A stretch of DNA of 64,000 nucleotides from Neorhizobium galegae (GTDB lineage: Bacteria > Pseudomonadota > Alphaproteobacteria > Rhizobiales > Rhizobiaceae): NCBI RefSeq assembly GCF_017877135.1, contig NZ_JAGIPH010000002.1:248001-312000 (forward strand), in the 5' to 3' direction. Below the pieces are notes generated by a model. That model did no database searches and had not been told where the DNA came from. It worked only from the letters and a program-made list of their open reading frames with translations. The position numbers and the translations under genes were made by a program. The first letter of the stretch is position 1, and every line of letters starts with the position of its first letter. Shown here one piece after another: positions 26,265 through 37,321 of this stretch.

Positions 26265-27461
26265 ATGTCTATCATCACAAGCATGCAGCCTGATCCGAAC
26301 GCCAATGGCCGCCAGGCCGTTGCTCTTCTCCTGCGTCTCGGCTTGGACCTCAGCCCTGTCAACTTCGAGCTGATGACGCTGCTCATCGAAGGGGAGAGGC
26401 CGGAGATCAAGCGTCGCTTCGCCCTGCTTCCCCGCCCCATCGATCCGCAGGAATGGGCCGCCATGGCCCGCGATATCCTTCCGCAGCACTTTCAAACCGG
26501 CCCGCGCCTGACCGCCGCCCTGTCGCTTCTGGATGCGGCCACGGAATTGCGCGGCATCCTGTCGGCCGTCGACGAGACGGTGAGCAGCAACCTGCAGAAG
26601 ATCGAAAAGGCGGCCACATTGCTTCAGTCCGCACCCGCCCTGTCGCCGGCGCAGATCGCTCATGTGCTGAAGGCGGTGACCGATGCCTGTGCGGCGGAAC
26701 TGGAGGCCACCCGGCAGGTCATGCAGGCGCTGGACGATTGGGCCGGACCTTCGGTCGCAAGACCGGCTCCGGCGACATCGGTCTTGGCTGCTTCTGGCCC
26801 ATCCCCCGCCGTTGAGGCGAATTTTCCCGATGCCAGCGCCGGAGCCGGCGCCGTTGTCGGGCTTGTGGCCGCAGGCGCTGGCCTCCCCGATGCCGCCCGT
26901 CCGGTTGCTGCTGCACCCCTGGTCCACGGGCTGGCCGGTCGCGCCGCCCTGATGGGGCGGATGAAGGCGATGACGACCGACGGCCAGCAACTCGATGGGT
27001 CGAGCCTGGTGCTGTGCCGCCTCAAGGGCCTTGAAGCCTATCAGCGCCCGGCCATGATCGGTGCGCGTGATTTTCTGCTCGATACGCTCGGCCAGCAGGC
27101 CGGCCGGCTGATGAGCAAGGAGGAAATGGCGTCCTGGCTGCAGATGGACGAACTGGGCATGCTGGTGAGCTTCACCGACGACCTGTCGCTGACGGATCTC
27201 GGGCGCCGGATCGGCCGCATTCTGGAAACGACGGTGCGTCTGGCCCGCAAGCGCGTTCCCGACCTGCCGAATGTCCAGTGCCGGCTGGGTGCCGCCTCGG
27301 CGTTCGGCGCGGTCACGCCGGCGCAGCTTTACGACAGCGCACGCCTTGCGCTGCAGCGGGCGGAATTCCGCGGCGACGACACATTGGTGACCACGACGGT
27401 GTCCGGCCGCCTGCCGAAAGACCGGCATTATGAGGCGCTCTACGGCCGCCGGACGAATTAG
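26265..27461 (+). CDS. Protein with degenerate GGDEF-like C-terminal domain
   Basis: A 398-residue cytoplasmic protein. Residues about 1-165 are helical and unrecognised; residues 165-225 are an Ala/Pro-rich linker. Residues about 245-380 follow the GGDEF fold pattern (SLVLCRLKGLEAYQ for the first strand, GARDFLLDTLGQQAGRLM, then LPNVQCRLGAASAFGA and PAQLYDSARLALQRAE). The active-site loop reads WLQMDELG at residues 291-298 instead of GGDEF, so cyclase activity is unlikely. It may bind c-di-GMP or GTP, or act through protein contacts. It sits between two paralogous ABC exporters on the same strand. Confidence 0.65.
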   Translation: MSIITSMQPDPNANGRQAVALLLRLGLDLSPVNFELMTLLIEGERPEIKRRFALLPRPIDPQEWAAMARDILPQHFQTGPRLTAALSLLDAATELRGILSAVDETVSSNLQKIEKAATLLQSAPALSPAQIAHVLKAVTDACAAELEATRQVMQALDDWAGPSVARPAPATSVLAASGPSPAVEANFPDASAGAGAVVGLVAAGAGLPDAARPVAAAPLVHGLAGRAALMGRMKAMTTDGQQLDGSSLVLCRLKGLEAYQRPAMIGARDFLLDTLGQQAGRLMSKEEMASWLQMDELGMLVSFTDDLSLTDLGRRIGRILETTVRLARKRVPDLPNVQCRLGAASAFGAVTPAQLYDSARLALQRAEFRGDDTLVTTTVSGRLPKDRHYEALYGRRTN

Positions 27462-27534
27462 CCGGCGCCACATTGCCAAACTTTAAGCCGCCGCGCGTCT
27501 TGCTGCGGACGCGAAAGCGCCTATACCCAAGGGT

Positions 27535-29397
<1,863 letters not shown>

Positions 29398-29408
29398 ACC
29401 CTGACGGG

Positions 29409-30341
29409 TCACGGCAGGGGCAGCCCCAGATCCGCCACCAGCCCGTAATGGTTGGAGCCGTGGTTGTCGGCAATGCGCTGGATATGGCGAAAGGCAAGCG
29501 GCTCACGGATATAGATATGGTCGATCGGCACTCCGAGCGAGCCGGCCATGATCGGCCAGGTGGCGGGCTGGTTTTTGGCCGCCTTCAGCCCCGTCTGGCG
29601 CAGGAATTCAAGCATGTCGGGGGAAATGCTGGAGGCATTGAAATCGCCCGACAGGACGAGCGGGCCATTGAGGCGGCCAAGCATGCGCGCCGCACCCTGC
29701 AATTCTTCATCGTGATAGGCATCGAAATAGGGTTTCGTCAGGTGGATCGCCGCCACATTGACCTCTCCCGCCGGCAGCTGGACACGGGCGGTGATGAAGC
29801 GGTGATAGGCAAACTGGCTCAGGCTCTGGATCGTACCGTTCTTCAGCGGATAACGCGACAGCATCATCAGGTCGCAGCTTTTCGTCTGCTCTCCGCATCC
29901 GATTCGGTAGGGATAAGCGGCAAACAGCCGGGGAAGTGCGGGCACCACGCCGCGCGCTTCCATGATGTTTACGACGTCGGCCCGCGATCCGAGGATCTCG
30001 TCGGCGATGGCGTTCGCATTTTCCGTATTGGTGCCGAGCACATTGAAGGAGATCAGCCGGAACGTCTGGCCGGGGGTATCGACCGTGGCGACCGCATAGC
30101 GCTGCGACAGCAGGTAGCCGTGGATGCTCAGGCCGATTGCCGCCACCAGGACGATCACACCGAAAATGTTGAAGCGGATGACAAGTGCAACTGACGCCGC
30201 AAAAACTGCAATGAGGGCGAGATGCAAGTGAAGGTTTTGATAAATCGCAACAAGAAAGAAATCGACGACGAATCGGCTGGAAATCAGCAGCAAAACCAGC
30301 GCGCTGATCAAGGAAATACTGAAGGACAGGTGATGGCGCAT
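29409..30341 (-). CDS. Membrane-anchored endonuclease/exonuclease/phosphatase-family protein
   Basis: A 310-residue protein with two or three N-terminal membrane segments (about residues 5-25, 30-50, 55-75) and an EEP hydrolase domain, probably periplasmic. Motifs are LISFNVLGTN, NIMEARGV, LSGDFNASS and IDHIYIRE. The last catalytic box reads GSNHYGLVADL, with Asn where many members have Asp. The start at 30341 (MRHHLSFS) has GGAACG upstream; in-frame ATG at 30377 is an alternative. Family members act on nucleic acids, sphingolipids or phosphoinositides, so no substrate is proposed. It is divergent from petABC. Confidence 0.82.
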   Translation of the reverse strand: MRHHLSFSISLISALVLLLISSRFVVDFFLVAIYQNLHLHLALIAVFAASVALVIRFNIFGVIVLVAAIGLSIHGYLLSQRYAVATVDTPGQTFRLISFNVLGTNTENANAIADEILGSRADVVNIMEARGVVPALPRLFAAYPYRIGCGEQTKSCDLMMLSRYPLKNGTIQSLSQFAYHRFITARVQLPAGEVNVAAIHLTKPYFDAYHDEELQGAARMLGRLNGPLVLSGDFNASSISPDMLEFLRQTGLKAAKNQPATWPIMAGSLGVPIDHIYIREPLAFRHIQRIADNHGSNHYGLVADLGLPLP

Positions 30342-30601
30342 GGCGTTCCATTGCGTCGCGGCAGGGTGAACTGCCATAACATGCGCCTTTGTGCGCCGCA
30401 ACAAACACTGAACCACCAGGGCGCAGGTTTTTAGACGGCCCCTGCCGGGTGGCGCGGCCGGCGCTCGACGGACAGCTGTGGCACGCTGGCGGCGCAGGCG
30501 TTCTTGTCGCATGTCAGGCCCGCGACAATGTGCCCATATCCTGTTGCCGAGACTGGACTTATCTTACGATCACGCATAGAAATCCCTTGGGGAGCATAGA
30601 G

Positions 30602-30622
30602 TCCAATTGTGTCCGAATTGGA
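30602..30622. promoter_or_regulatory. Inverted repeat upstream of petABC
   Basis: TCCAATT (30602-30608) and AATTGGA (30616-30622) are perfect 7-base arms around GTGTCCG, 62 bases before the petA start. Their position in the divergent petA/EEP promoter region suggests an operator. The PetR-like response regulator at 56456 is one conceivable ligand, but nothing in the sequence proves it. Confidence 0.4.
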
Positions 30623-30683
30623 TTGAGACGGGGCGAGGGGCCATGCAATTTTACGACATTTCTGCGCAGAGGATGGTTTGACC

Positions 30684-31262
30684 GTGAGCGAGCACGACAC
30701 GAATAGCGGCAGCGTGGGCGAGCCCACTCGCCGTGATTTCCTTTATCTGACGACCGGCATGGCGGGTGCCGTGGGCGCCGTGGCCGTGGCCTGGCCTTTC
30801 ATCGACCAGATGCGCCCGGACGCATCCACCTTGGCCATGGCCTCCATCGAAGTGGACGTATCGAGCGTCGAACCGGGCATGTCGCTTACCGTCAAGTGGC
30901 GCGGCAAGCCGGTCTTCATCCGCAACCGCACGGAGCAGGAAATTGCCGAAGGCAAGGCTGTGGCGCTCGGAGACTTGAAGGATCCGGTTGCCCGCAACGC
31001 CAATATCGCCCCGGACGCGCAGGCGACCGATGTCGACCGCTCGGCGGGCGCCGGCAAGGAAAACTGGATCGTCATGATCGGTTCCTGCACCCATCTCGGC
31101 TGCGTGCCGCTTGGCCAGTCCGGGGATTTCGGCGGGTGGTTCTGTCCCTGCCATGGCTCGCACTACGATACGGCGGGCCGCATTCGAAAGGGCCCGGCGC
31201 CTCAGAACCTGGCCATTCCGACGTTTACATTTGCGACCGATACCGTGATCCGGATCGGGTGA
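30684..31262 (+). CDS. petA: Ubiquinol-cytochrome c reductase, Rieske iron-sulfur subunit
   Basis: A 192-residue Rieske protein of the cytochrome bc1 complex, which passes electrons from ubiquinol to cytochrome c1. The N-terminus carries a twin-arginine signal-anchor ([11 protein letters not shown], then a hydrophobic helix) for Tat export with the folded 2Fe-2S cluster. The cluster ligands are in CTHLGC (Cys135, His137) and CPCHGS (Cys154, His157). The start is the GTG at 30684, ten bases after AGAGGA; a TTG two codons earlier is in frame. It is the first gene of petABC. Confidence 0.96.
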   Translation: MSEHDTNSGSVGEPTRRDFLYLTTGMAGAVGAVAVAWPFIDQMRPDASTLAMASIEVDVSSVEPGMSLTVKWRGKPVFIRNRTEQEIAEGKAVALGDLKDPVARNANIAPDAQATDVDRSAGAGKENWIVMIGSCTHLGCVPLGQSGDFGGWFCPCHGSHYDTAGRIRKGPAPQNLAIPTFTFATDTVIRIG

Positions 31263-31273
31263 GGGGACACAGC

Positions 31274-32587
31274 ATGAGTGGGCATTCCAGTTACCAGCCT
31301 TCCACAGGCATCGAAAAGTGGATCGATTCGCGGCTACCCCTGCCGCGCTTGGTGTATGACAGCTTCATCGCCTTTCCGGTGCCGCGCAATCTCAACTACG
31401 CCTACACGTTCGGCGCCATGCTCGCCGTCATGCTGGTCGTGCAGATCCTGACCGGCGTCGTGCTGGCGATGCACTATGCGGCGGAAACGACGGTCGCGTT
31501 CAACTCCGTTGAAAAGATCATGCGCGACGTCAACCATGGTTGGCTCCTGCGCTACATGCATGCCAACGGCGCCTCCTTCTTCTTCATCGCCGTTTACCTG
31601 CATATCGCCCGTGGTCTCTATTACGGCTCCTACAAGGCGCCGCGCGAAATCCTCTGGATCCTCGGCGTCGTCATCTACCTCCTGATGATGGCAACCGGCT
31701 TCATGGGCTATGTGCTGCCCTGGGGCCAGATGTCCTTCTGGGGCGCGACCGTCATCACCGGCTTCTTCTCGGCATTCCCGCTGGTCGGAGAGTGGATCCA
31801 GCAGTTCCTGCTCGGCGGCTTTGCCGTTGATCAGCCGACGCTCAACCGCTTCTTTTCGCTGCATTATCTCCTGCCCTTCATGATCGCCGGCGTGGTGATC
31901 CTGCACATCTGGGCGCTGCATGTGACGGGCCAGACCAACCCGACCGGCGTCGAGATCAAGACCAAGACCGATACGGTGCCCTTCACGCCCTATGCGACGC
32001 TGAAGGATGCATTCGGCGTCTCGATCTTCCTGATGGCCTATGCCTGGTTCGTCTTCTACATGCCGAACTATCTGGGTCACCCGGATAACTACATCATGGC
32101 GAACGCCCTGAAGACCCCCGCCCATATCGTGCCGGAATGGTATTACCTGCCGTTCTACGCCATGCTGCGCGCCATCACGTTCAATGTCGGCCCGATCGAT
32201 TCCAAGCTGGGTGGCGTTCTCGTCATGTTCGGCGCCATCATCGTGCTGTTCTTCCTGCCCTGGCTCGATACGTCCAAGGTTCGCTCGGCCGTTTATCGTC
32301 CCTGGTACAAGCTGTTCTTCTGGCTCTTCGTCGTAAACGCCATCCTGCTCGGCTGGCTGGGTGCGATGCCGGCGGAAGGCACCGGCCTCTTCGGCCTACT
32401 GTTCCACGGCGATTTGGTCGGCAACTATGTCGGTTACTCGCAGCTCGGTACCGCCTACTACTTCGGCTTCTTCCTCGTCATCATGCCGCTTCTCGGGCTT
32501 TTCGAGACGCCGCGGCGCATCCCCAACTCGATTACGGAGGCAGTTCTTCAGAAGAACGGCACCGTGAACGCCGACATGCGCGCCTGA
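31274..32587 (+). CDS. petB: Cytochrome b of the bc1 complex
   Basis: A 437-residue integral membrane protein, the ubiquinol-oxidising core of complex III. The two haem b groups are held by His pairs 14 residues apart in helices B and D ([18 protein letters not shown] and [18 protein letters not shown]). The Qo-site PEWY motif is present ([14 protein letters not shown]). Eight or more membrane helices are visible. It starts 11 bases after petA; the ATG at 31274 gives the usual N-terminus ([20 protein letters not shown]). It is separate from cytochrome c1, unlike the fused fbcH of Bradyrhizobium. Confidence 0.97.
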   Translation: MSGHSSYQPSTGIEKWIDSRLPLPRLVYDSFIAFPVPRNLNYAYTFGAMLAVMLVVQILTGVVLAMHYAAETTVAFNSVEKIMRDVNHGWLLRYMHANGASFFFIAVYLHIARGLYYGSYKAPREILWILGVVIYLLMMATGFMGYVLPWGQMSFWGATVITGFFSAFPLVGEWIQQFLLGGFAVDQPTLNRFFSLHYLLPFMIAGVVILHIWALHVTGQTNPTGVEIKTKTDTVPFTPYATLKDAFGVSIFLMAYAWFVFYMPNYLGHPDNYIMANALKTPAHIVPEWYYLPFYAMLRAITFNVGPIDSKLGGVLVMFGAIIVLFFLPWLDTSKVRSAVYRPWYKLFFWLFVVNAILLGWLGAMPAEGTGLFGLLFHGDLVGNYVGYSQLGTAYYFGFFLVIMPLLGLFETPRRIPNSITEAVLQKNGTVNADMRA

Positions 32588-32613
32588 CGCCTGTGACCGA
32601 GAGGACGAAAACG

Positions 32614-33474
32614 ATGAAAATGCTTGTCAAAGGCTTCCTGTCCCTGGCTCTCGTCGCCGGTCTTGCCTCCGGGGCGGCAGCCGCGGAGGAGGCCGCCCAT
32701 GCGGAAGGCGGCACGCCGCACTATCCGATCCACCATCCGCAGCCGGTGGACTGGAGCTTTGCCGGCCCCTTCGGCCATTACGACAAGGGCCAGCTGCAGC
32801 GCGGCCTGAAGATCTATACGGAAGTCTGTTCCGCCTGCCATTCGATGAAGCTCGTCTCCTTCCGCACGCTGGAAGGCCTCGGTTATTCGGACGCCCAGGT
32901 GAAGGCTTTTGCCGCCACGCATGAAGTGCAGGATGGCCCCAACGATGCGGGCGAGATGTTCACCCGCAAGGCCGTGCCGTCGGATCATTTCCCATCGCCC
33001 TTCCCGAACGATCAGGCGGCGGCTGCCGCCAATGGCGGCGCTGCCCCGCCGGACATGTCGCTGCTCGCCAAGGCCCGTGGCGTGACCCGCGGCTTTCCGC
33101 AGTTCATCTTCGATATCTTCACCCAGTACCAGGAAGGCGGGCCGGACTATATCCACGCCCTGCTGACCGGATACCAGGAGCCGCCGGCCGGCGTCGAAGT
33201 TGCCCCGGGCACGCATTACAATCCGTATTTCATCGCGGCACCCGCCCTTGCCATGGCGCCGCCGCTGTCGGATGGTCAGGTGACCTATGACGACGGCACG
33301 CCGCAGACGCTTGACCAGTATTCCAAGGACGTGGCCGCCTTCCTGATGTGGGCTGCCGAGCCGCATCTGGAAGAGCGCAAGCGCACCGGCTTCATGGTGA
33401 TGGTGTTCCTCGCCATCTTCAGCATCCTCATCTATCTGACGAAGAAGTCGGTTTACGCCCGCAAGGAGCATTGA
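32614..33474 (+). CDS. petC: Cytochrome c1
   Basis: A 286-residue periplasmic cytochrome c1 anchored by a C-terminal helix (about residues 258-277). A Sec signal peptide ends near AASGAAAAEE. The covalent haem site is CSACH (Cys72, Cys75, His76), and the sixth ligand is likely the Met in PALAMAPPLSDG. It hands electrons from the Rieske protein to soluble cytochrome c. The ATG at 32614 has GAGGA upstream. It is the last gene of petABC, followed by two hairpins. Confidence 0.96.
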   Translation: MKMLVKGFLSLALVAGLASGAAAAEEAAHAEGGTPHYPIHHPQPVDWSFAGPFGHYDKGQLQRGLKIYTEVCSACHSMKLVSFRTLEGLGYSDAQVKAFAATHEVQDGPNDAGEMFTRKAVPSDHFPSPFPNDQAAAAANGGAAPPDMSLLAKARGVTRGFPQFIFDIFTQYQEGGPDYIHALLTGYQEPPAGVEVAPGTHYNPYFIAAPALAMAPPLSDGQVTYDDGTPQTLDQYSKDVAAFLMWAAEPHLEERKRTGFMVMVFLAIFSILIYLTKKSVYARKEH

Positions 33475-33513
33475 GGCGCTGCCGTCGTGTTGACGGAGCC
33501 TCCACCCTGTTTC

Positions 33514-33536
33514 GGGAAAACCATTTCGGTTTTCCC
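33514..33536 (+). terminator. Hairpin after petC
   Basis: GGGAAAACC (33514-33522) and GGTTTTCCC (33528-33536) form a perfect 9-bp stem with loop ATTTC, 39 bases after the petC stop. There is no U-run, so it may protect the mRNA end rather than terminate on its own. Confidence 0.45.
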
Positions 33537-33551
33537 ATTGATCCTGTAGAG

Positions 33552-33573
33552 AGGCGGCTTCGGCCGCCTTTCG
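33552..33573 (+). terminator. petABC terminator hairpin
   Basis: AGGCGGC (33552-33558) pairs with GCCGCCT (33563-33569) around a stable TTCG tetraloop, followed by TTCG. It stands between petC and apt and is the likely end of the petABC transcript together with the hairpin just upstream. The short U-run makes efficiency uncertain. Confidence 0.5.
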
Positions 33574-33624
33574 CGTGCAAGGCGCCTTGCCCGCCCCCCT
33601 AGCAGCCCTTCACTGGAAGATCCG

Positions 33625-34167
33625 ATGTCCGATATTGCAACGACGCTCGCCACCGCCATCCGCGCCATTCACGATTATCCCAAGCCGGGGATCATCTTTC
33701 GCGACATCACGACCTTGCTCGGCAATGCCGGCGCTTTCCGCCAGGCGGTCGATGAACTGGTGCGGCCCTATAACGGCCTTGCCATCGATCAGGTGGCGGG
33801 GATCGAGGCGCGCGGCTTCATCCTCGGCGGTGCCATGGCGCATCAGCTCTCTTCCGGATTCGTGCCGATCCGCAAAAAGGGCAAGCTGCCGCACCAGACG
33901 GTGCGCATGGCCTATAGCCTGGAATACGGCACCGACGAGATGGAGATGCATGTGGATGCAGTGCGCCCCGGCGACAAGGTCATCCTCTGCGACGACCTGA
34001 TTGCCACCGGCGGCACGGCCGAAGGCGCCGTCAAGCTGCTGCGCCAGCTGGGTGCCGATGTCGTGTCCGCCTGCTTCGTCATCGACCTGCCGGAGCTTGG
34101 CGGGCGACAGAAGCTCGAGGCGCTCGGCGTCGAAGTGCGCACATTGGTGTCCTTCGAAGGGCACTGA
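33625..34167 (+). CDS. apt: Adenine phosphoribosyltransferase
   Basis: A 180-residue purine salvage enzyme that makes AMP from adenine and PRPP. The PRPP-binding loop is [14 protein letters not shown] (about residues 121-134), with the family stretches [15 protein letters not shown] at the start and [14 protein letters not shown] in the middle. The length is typical. The ATG at 33625 follows GAAGATCCG. It lies downstream of petC but is separated by two hairpins, so it probably has its own promoter. Confidence 0.96.
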   Translation: MSDIATTLATAIRAIHDYPKPGIIFRDITTLLGNAGAFRQAVDELVRPYNGLAIDQVAGIEARGFILGGAMAHQLSSGFVPIRKKGKLPHQTVRMAYSLEYGTDEMEMHVDAVRPGDKVILCDDLIATGGTAEGAVKLLRQLGADVVSACFVIDLPELGGRQKLEALGVEVRTLVSFEGH

Positions 34168-34182
34168 TCCCGCCTTGCGGGA
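34168..34182 (+). terminator. Short hairpin at the apt 3' end
   Basis: TCCCGC and GCGGGA flank a CTT loop immediately after the apt stop codon. The stem is GC-rich but no U-run follows, so it is only a possible terminator. Confidence 0.3.
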
Positions 34183-34242
34183 CTTGTGCGGCAGGCCGCG
34201 CGGGCATAGCCTCAAGGCATAACAAGCTTTGAGGGAACGGAT

Positions 34243-34857
34243 ATGGATCTTCACACGCTGATCGCCTTTGGGGCGACGTTTTTCGTCTTTGCCGCAAGTC
34301 CCGGCCCCGACAACATGACCATCCTTGCCCGCACCGTGCAAGGCGGTGCTGCCTCCGGCATCGCCTATGGGCTTGGCACCGTCACCGGCATCCTGATCTT
34401 CCTGTTTCTCGCCGCCTTCGGCCTGTCGGCCGCGGCAGGAGAAATGGGTTTTGGCATGACCGTGCTGCGCTATGCAGGTGCTGCCTATCTCGTCTGGATG
34501 GGCCTGCGCCTGTGGACATCGCCTGCGTATGTGCCAGAGGAGAAGGCGGTGGCCGAACCAGGTGATCTGAGACGCGGGTTTCTCGCGGGCGTCGTGCTCA
34601 ATCTCGGCAATCCGAAAATGCCGCTGTTTTATGTCGCCCTGTTGCCGAATGTCGTCGGCCCCAACCTCACGCTGCTGCAGGCCGCAAGCCTTGCTCTGGT
34701 GATCCTGCTTGTCGAGGTGGTGGTGATCGGCGGCCATGTGCTTTTGGCAAGGCGCGCGCGTGGCCTGATGCGCAGCCCGCGCGTGGTCAAGCGGATCAAC
34801 CGGGGCGCCGGGGCCGCGATGGTCGGAGCGGGCGTTGCGGTCATCGCCACGCGCTGA
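34243..34857 (+). CDS. LysE/RhtB-family amino acid exporter
   Basis: A 204-residue membrane protein with about six helices. The signature ASPGPDNMTILARTVQGGAA near residues 18-37 and GFLAGVVLNLGNPKMPLFY in the middle define the LysE/RhtB family. Members export amino acids or their derivatives by proton exchange; the substrate here is unknown. It starts 75 bases after apt on the same strand, with GAGGGAACG upstream of the ATG. Confidence 0.92.
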   Translation: MDLHTLIAFGATFFVFAASPGPDNMTILARTVQGGAASGIAYGLGTVTGILIFLFLAAFGLSAAAGEMGFGMTVLRYAGAAYLVWMGLRLWTSPAYVPEEKAVAEPGDLRRGFLAGVVLNLGNPKMPLFYVALLPNVVGPNLTLLQAASLALVILLVEVVVIGGHVLLARRARGLMRSPRVVKRINRGAGAAMVGAGVAVIATR

Positions 34858-34867
34858 GGAAACGGTT

Positions 34868-34893
34868 GCGGCCGGCGATCAGCATCCGGCCGC
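34868..34893. terminator. Hairpin between convergent lysE-like and maoC genes
   Basis: GCGGCCGG (34868-34875) and CCGGCCGC (34886-34893) are perfect 8-base arms around a 10-base loop, in the 59-bp gap between two convergent genes. Neither strand has a good U-run. A shared terminator is the likeliest role. Confidence 0.4.
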
Positions 34894-34916
34894 ATTGGCT
34901 TCTACGACCGGATTGG

Positions 34917-35384
34917 TCAGGCAAAATCCAGCACGCTGCTTTCGAACCGCAGCACCATCTCGCCGTTCTGGTTGATGCCTTCGTTGAGGGTCGAATTCAG
35001 CCAGGTGCCGGGGCGCGAGGCAAGCTCGCGCGTGTCGGTGAGAGTCACCGAATAGGTGATGCGGTCACCCGCATAGACGGGTCGCAGCCATTGCAGCTTG
35101 CGAAAACCGGGCGAGGGGCCAAGTTTCGGCGGCGCGATCCCCTGCTGTTTGAGGCGTGGGAATTCCTCGGCAAAATGGGACAACAGCATCTTCATCCAGC
35201 CGGCGCAGGTATGCCAGCCGGAAGCGCAGAGCCCCCCGAACACATAGGATTTGGCCGCTTCCGCATCCATGTGGAATGGCTGCGGATCGAATTTTTCGGC
35301 GTAGCGGATGATGTCTTCGGCCAAAAATTCCAGCGTGCCGGTCTCAATGCGGGTGCCGATGGGATAAAGCTCAGCCAGCCTCAT
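34917..35384 (-). CDS. MaoC-family (hotdog) dehydratase, second copy
   Basis: A 155-residue hotdog-fold protein. FDPQPFHMDAEAAKSYVFGG carries the Asp and His expected for hydratase-2/MaoC catalysis, and ASGWHTCAGWMKML follows. Such enzymes hydrate (R)-specific enoyl-CoA in beta-oxidation, PHA precursor supply or related steps. The ATG at 35384 follows AAGGAGAC and overlaps the stop of the upstream maoC gene (ATGA). The pair are paralogues of equal size and may act as a heterodimer. Confidence 0.9.
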   Translation of the reverse strand: MRLAELYPIGTRIETGTLEFLAEDIIRYAEKFDPQPFHMDAEAAKSYVFGGLCASGWHTCAGWMKMLLSHFAEEFPRLKQQGIAPPKLGPSPGFRKLQWLRPVYAGDRITYSVTLTDTRELASRPGTWLNSTLNEGINQNGEMVLRFESSVLDFA

Positions 35385-35839
35385 GCGGCGGTCTCCTTGG
35401 CGCTGCGCATCGAAAACATGATGACCTGTTCTGCCACGCAGACGGTGTCTCCGCGCTGGTTCTGCAACTCTGTACGCATGCGTACCAGCCCAATGCCCGG
35501 GCGGGACTTGAGCGGACGCGCTTCCAGCACAAGACCCTCGCCCGACAGCGTGTCGCCGGCAAGAACCGGTTTCTTCCAATCCATCACATCGACGCCGGGG
35601 GCACCCTGGCAGGTGGAATTGCCGATATAGCTGTCGACGATCATGCGCATCTGCAAGGCGGCGGTGTGCCAGCCGGAGGCGGCAAGGCCGCCCAGAATAC
35701 TCGCCTTTCCGGCCTCTTCCGACAGATGCATCGGCTGCGGATCGAATTCGCGGGCAAATTCGATGATCTCTTCGGCCGTGACCGTGCGAGGCCCGAGCGG
35801 AAAACTGCGCCCCTCATGAAAATCCTCAAAATGCAGCAT
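35381..35839 (-). CDS. MaoC-family (hotdog) dehydratase, first copy
   Basis: A 152-residue hotdog-fold protein with the active-site stretch FDPQPMHLSEEAGKASILGG and ASGWHTAALQMRM, closely parallel to its downstream neighbour. The ATG at 35839 is favoured because GGGAAGAG lies just upstream; another ATG four codons earlier has none. Translation is coupled to the second copy by a four-base overlap. The inferred reaction is (R)-enoyl-CoA hydration; a thioesterase-like binding role cannot be excluded. Confidence 0.9.
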   Translation of the reverse strand: MLHFEDFHEGRSFPLGPRTVTAEEIIEFAREFDPQPMHLSEEAGKASILGGLAASGWHTAALQMRMIVDSYIGNSTCQGAPGVDVMDWKKPVLAGDTLSGEGLVLEARPLKSRPGIGLVRMRTELQNQRGDTVCVAEQVIMFSMRSAKETAA

Positions 35840-35925
35840 TGCTCTTCCCATTCACGCTGATCAGACAACCATAGCGGATGTTCCTGTCATTCCAAGCTGT
35901 TTGCGGAAACGGCCGGCCCCAAACG

Positions 35926-35954
35926 AAAACTGCCGCCCGGGCAAGGGGCGGCAG
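35926..35954 (-). terminator. ychF terminator
   Basis: On the minus strand CTGCCGCCC and GGGCGGCAG form a perfect 9-bp stem with a 7-base loop, followed by TTTTCGTTTG. It lies 27 bases after the ychF stop, a textbook rho-independent terminator. Confidence 0.8.
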
Positions 35955-35980
35955 CGCAATCGACAAAAGCCTGGAGAGGC

Positions 35981-37084
35981 TCAGGTGTTGAAGCGGAAGT
36001 GGATGACGTCGCCATCCTGCACGACATATTCCTTGCCTTCGTCGCGGCCCTTGCCGGCTTCCTTGGCGCCTACTTCGCCCTTGTAGGCAATGTAATCGTC
36101 ATAGGCGATGGTGAAGGCGCGAATGAAGCCGCGCTCGAAATCGGTGTGGATGACGCCGGCCGCAGCCGGCGCCTTGGTGCCGCGCCGGATGGTCCAGGCG
36201 CGGGTTTCCTTGGGGCCGACAGTGAAATAGGTGATGAGGTCGAGCAGGTTGTAGCCGGCGCGGATCAGGCGGTCGAGACCGGCTTCCTCAAGGCCGAGCG
36301 CCGAGAGGAATTCCTTGGCTTCCTCTTCCGGCAGCTGCGCCACTTCCGATTCGATGGCCGCCGAAATGATCACGCATTCGGCCCCTTGCGCCTTTGCCAT
36401 TTCGGCCACGGCCTTGGTATGGGCATTGCCGTCCACTGCATCGGCTTCCGCCACGTTGCAGACGTAGAGAACCGGGTGGGAGGTCAGAAGGTTCAAACCC
36501 TTCAGGATCTCGATCTCGTCGGCGGCAAGGGTGGCGAGGAGAAGGTGGGCGGGCTTGCCCTCGTTCAGGAGCTTCACCACCGCTTCCATGATCGGCAGCT
36601 GGGCAAGCGAATCCTTGTCCTTGGAGGCGGCGCGCTTGCGGGTCTGCTCGACACGGCGTTCCAGGCTTTCCAGATCGGCGAGCATCAGCTCGGTCTCGAT
36701 CGTCTCGGCATCGCCGACCGGATTGATGCGGCCTTCGACATGGGTGATGTCGTCATCCTCGAAGCAGCGCAGCACATGCACCACGGCATCCACTTCGCGG
36801 ATGTTGGCGAGGAACTTGTTGCCAAGCCCTTCGCCCTTGGAGGCGCCGCGCACCAGGCCCGCAATATCCACAAAGGAGATGCGGGTCGGGATGATTTCCT
36901 TGGAGCCGGCCACGGAAGCGAGTTTTTGCATGCGCGGATCGGGCACGGCCACTTCGCCGGTGTTCGGCTCGATGGTGCAGAAGGGATAGTTTGCCGCCTG
37001 TGCCGCCGCCGTCTTGGTCAGCGCGTTGAAGAGGGTCGACTTGCCGACATTCGGCAGACCGACGATACCGCATTTGAAGCCCAT
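35981..37084 (-). CDS. ychF: Redox-regulated ATPase/GTPase YchF
   Basis: A 367-residue OBG-family nucleotide hydrolase. The P-loop GLPNVGKST is at residues 9-17, Switch II is DIAGLVRGASKGEGLGN, and NVAE replaces the GTP-specific NKxD, consistent with ATP preference. The C-terminal TGS domain follows (LITYFTVGPKETRAW, then HTDFERGFIRAFTI). YchF/OLA1 proteins bind ribosomes and affect translation and oxidative stress responses. The ATG at 37084 gives the invariant MGFKCGIVGLPNVGK; the upstream extension is not real. Confidence 0.96.
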   Translation of the reverse strand: MGFKCGIVGLPNVGKSTLFNALTKTAAAQAANYPFCTIEPNTGEVAVPDPRMQKLASVAGSKEIIPTRISFVDIAGLVRGASKGEGLGNKFLANIREVDAVVHVLRCFEDDDITHVEGRINPVGDAETIETELMLADLESLERRVEQTRKRAASKDKDSLAQLPIMEAVVKLLNEGKPAHLLLATLAADEIEILKGLNLLTSHPVLYVCNVAEADAVDGNAHTKAVAEMAKAQGAECVIISAAIESEVAQLPEEEAKEFLSALGLEEAGLDRLIRAGYNLLDLITYFTVGPKETRAWTIRRGTKAPAAAGVIHTDFERGFIRAFTIAYDDYIAYKGEVGAKEAGKGRDEGKEYVVQDGDVIHFRFNT

Positions 37085-37321
37085 AAGGGTTCCACCCGTC
37101 CTTGATTTAGATTGACCGTGGCTATGGGGGAAACACGCCATGGGGTCAAGGGCAACGGCCCATTCCGCCGCGTTTCCGGCCGCCGAAAGCACTTGCCGCC
37201 TTGCTGTGGACGAAGACTCTTCCTATTTTCATGATGATGCGCGCAAACGCTGTTGTACGCGCGCGAATGACCCATGAAATCCCGGCTGCACCGCCTCAGG
37301 TGACACAGGAGGCCCGCCGCC

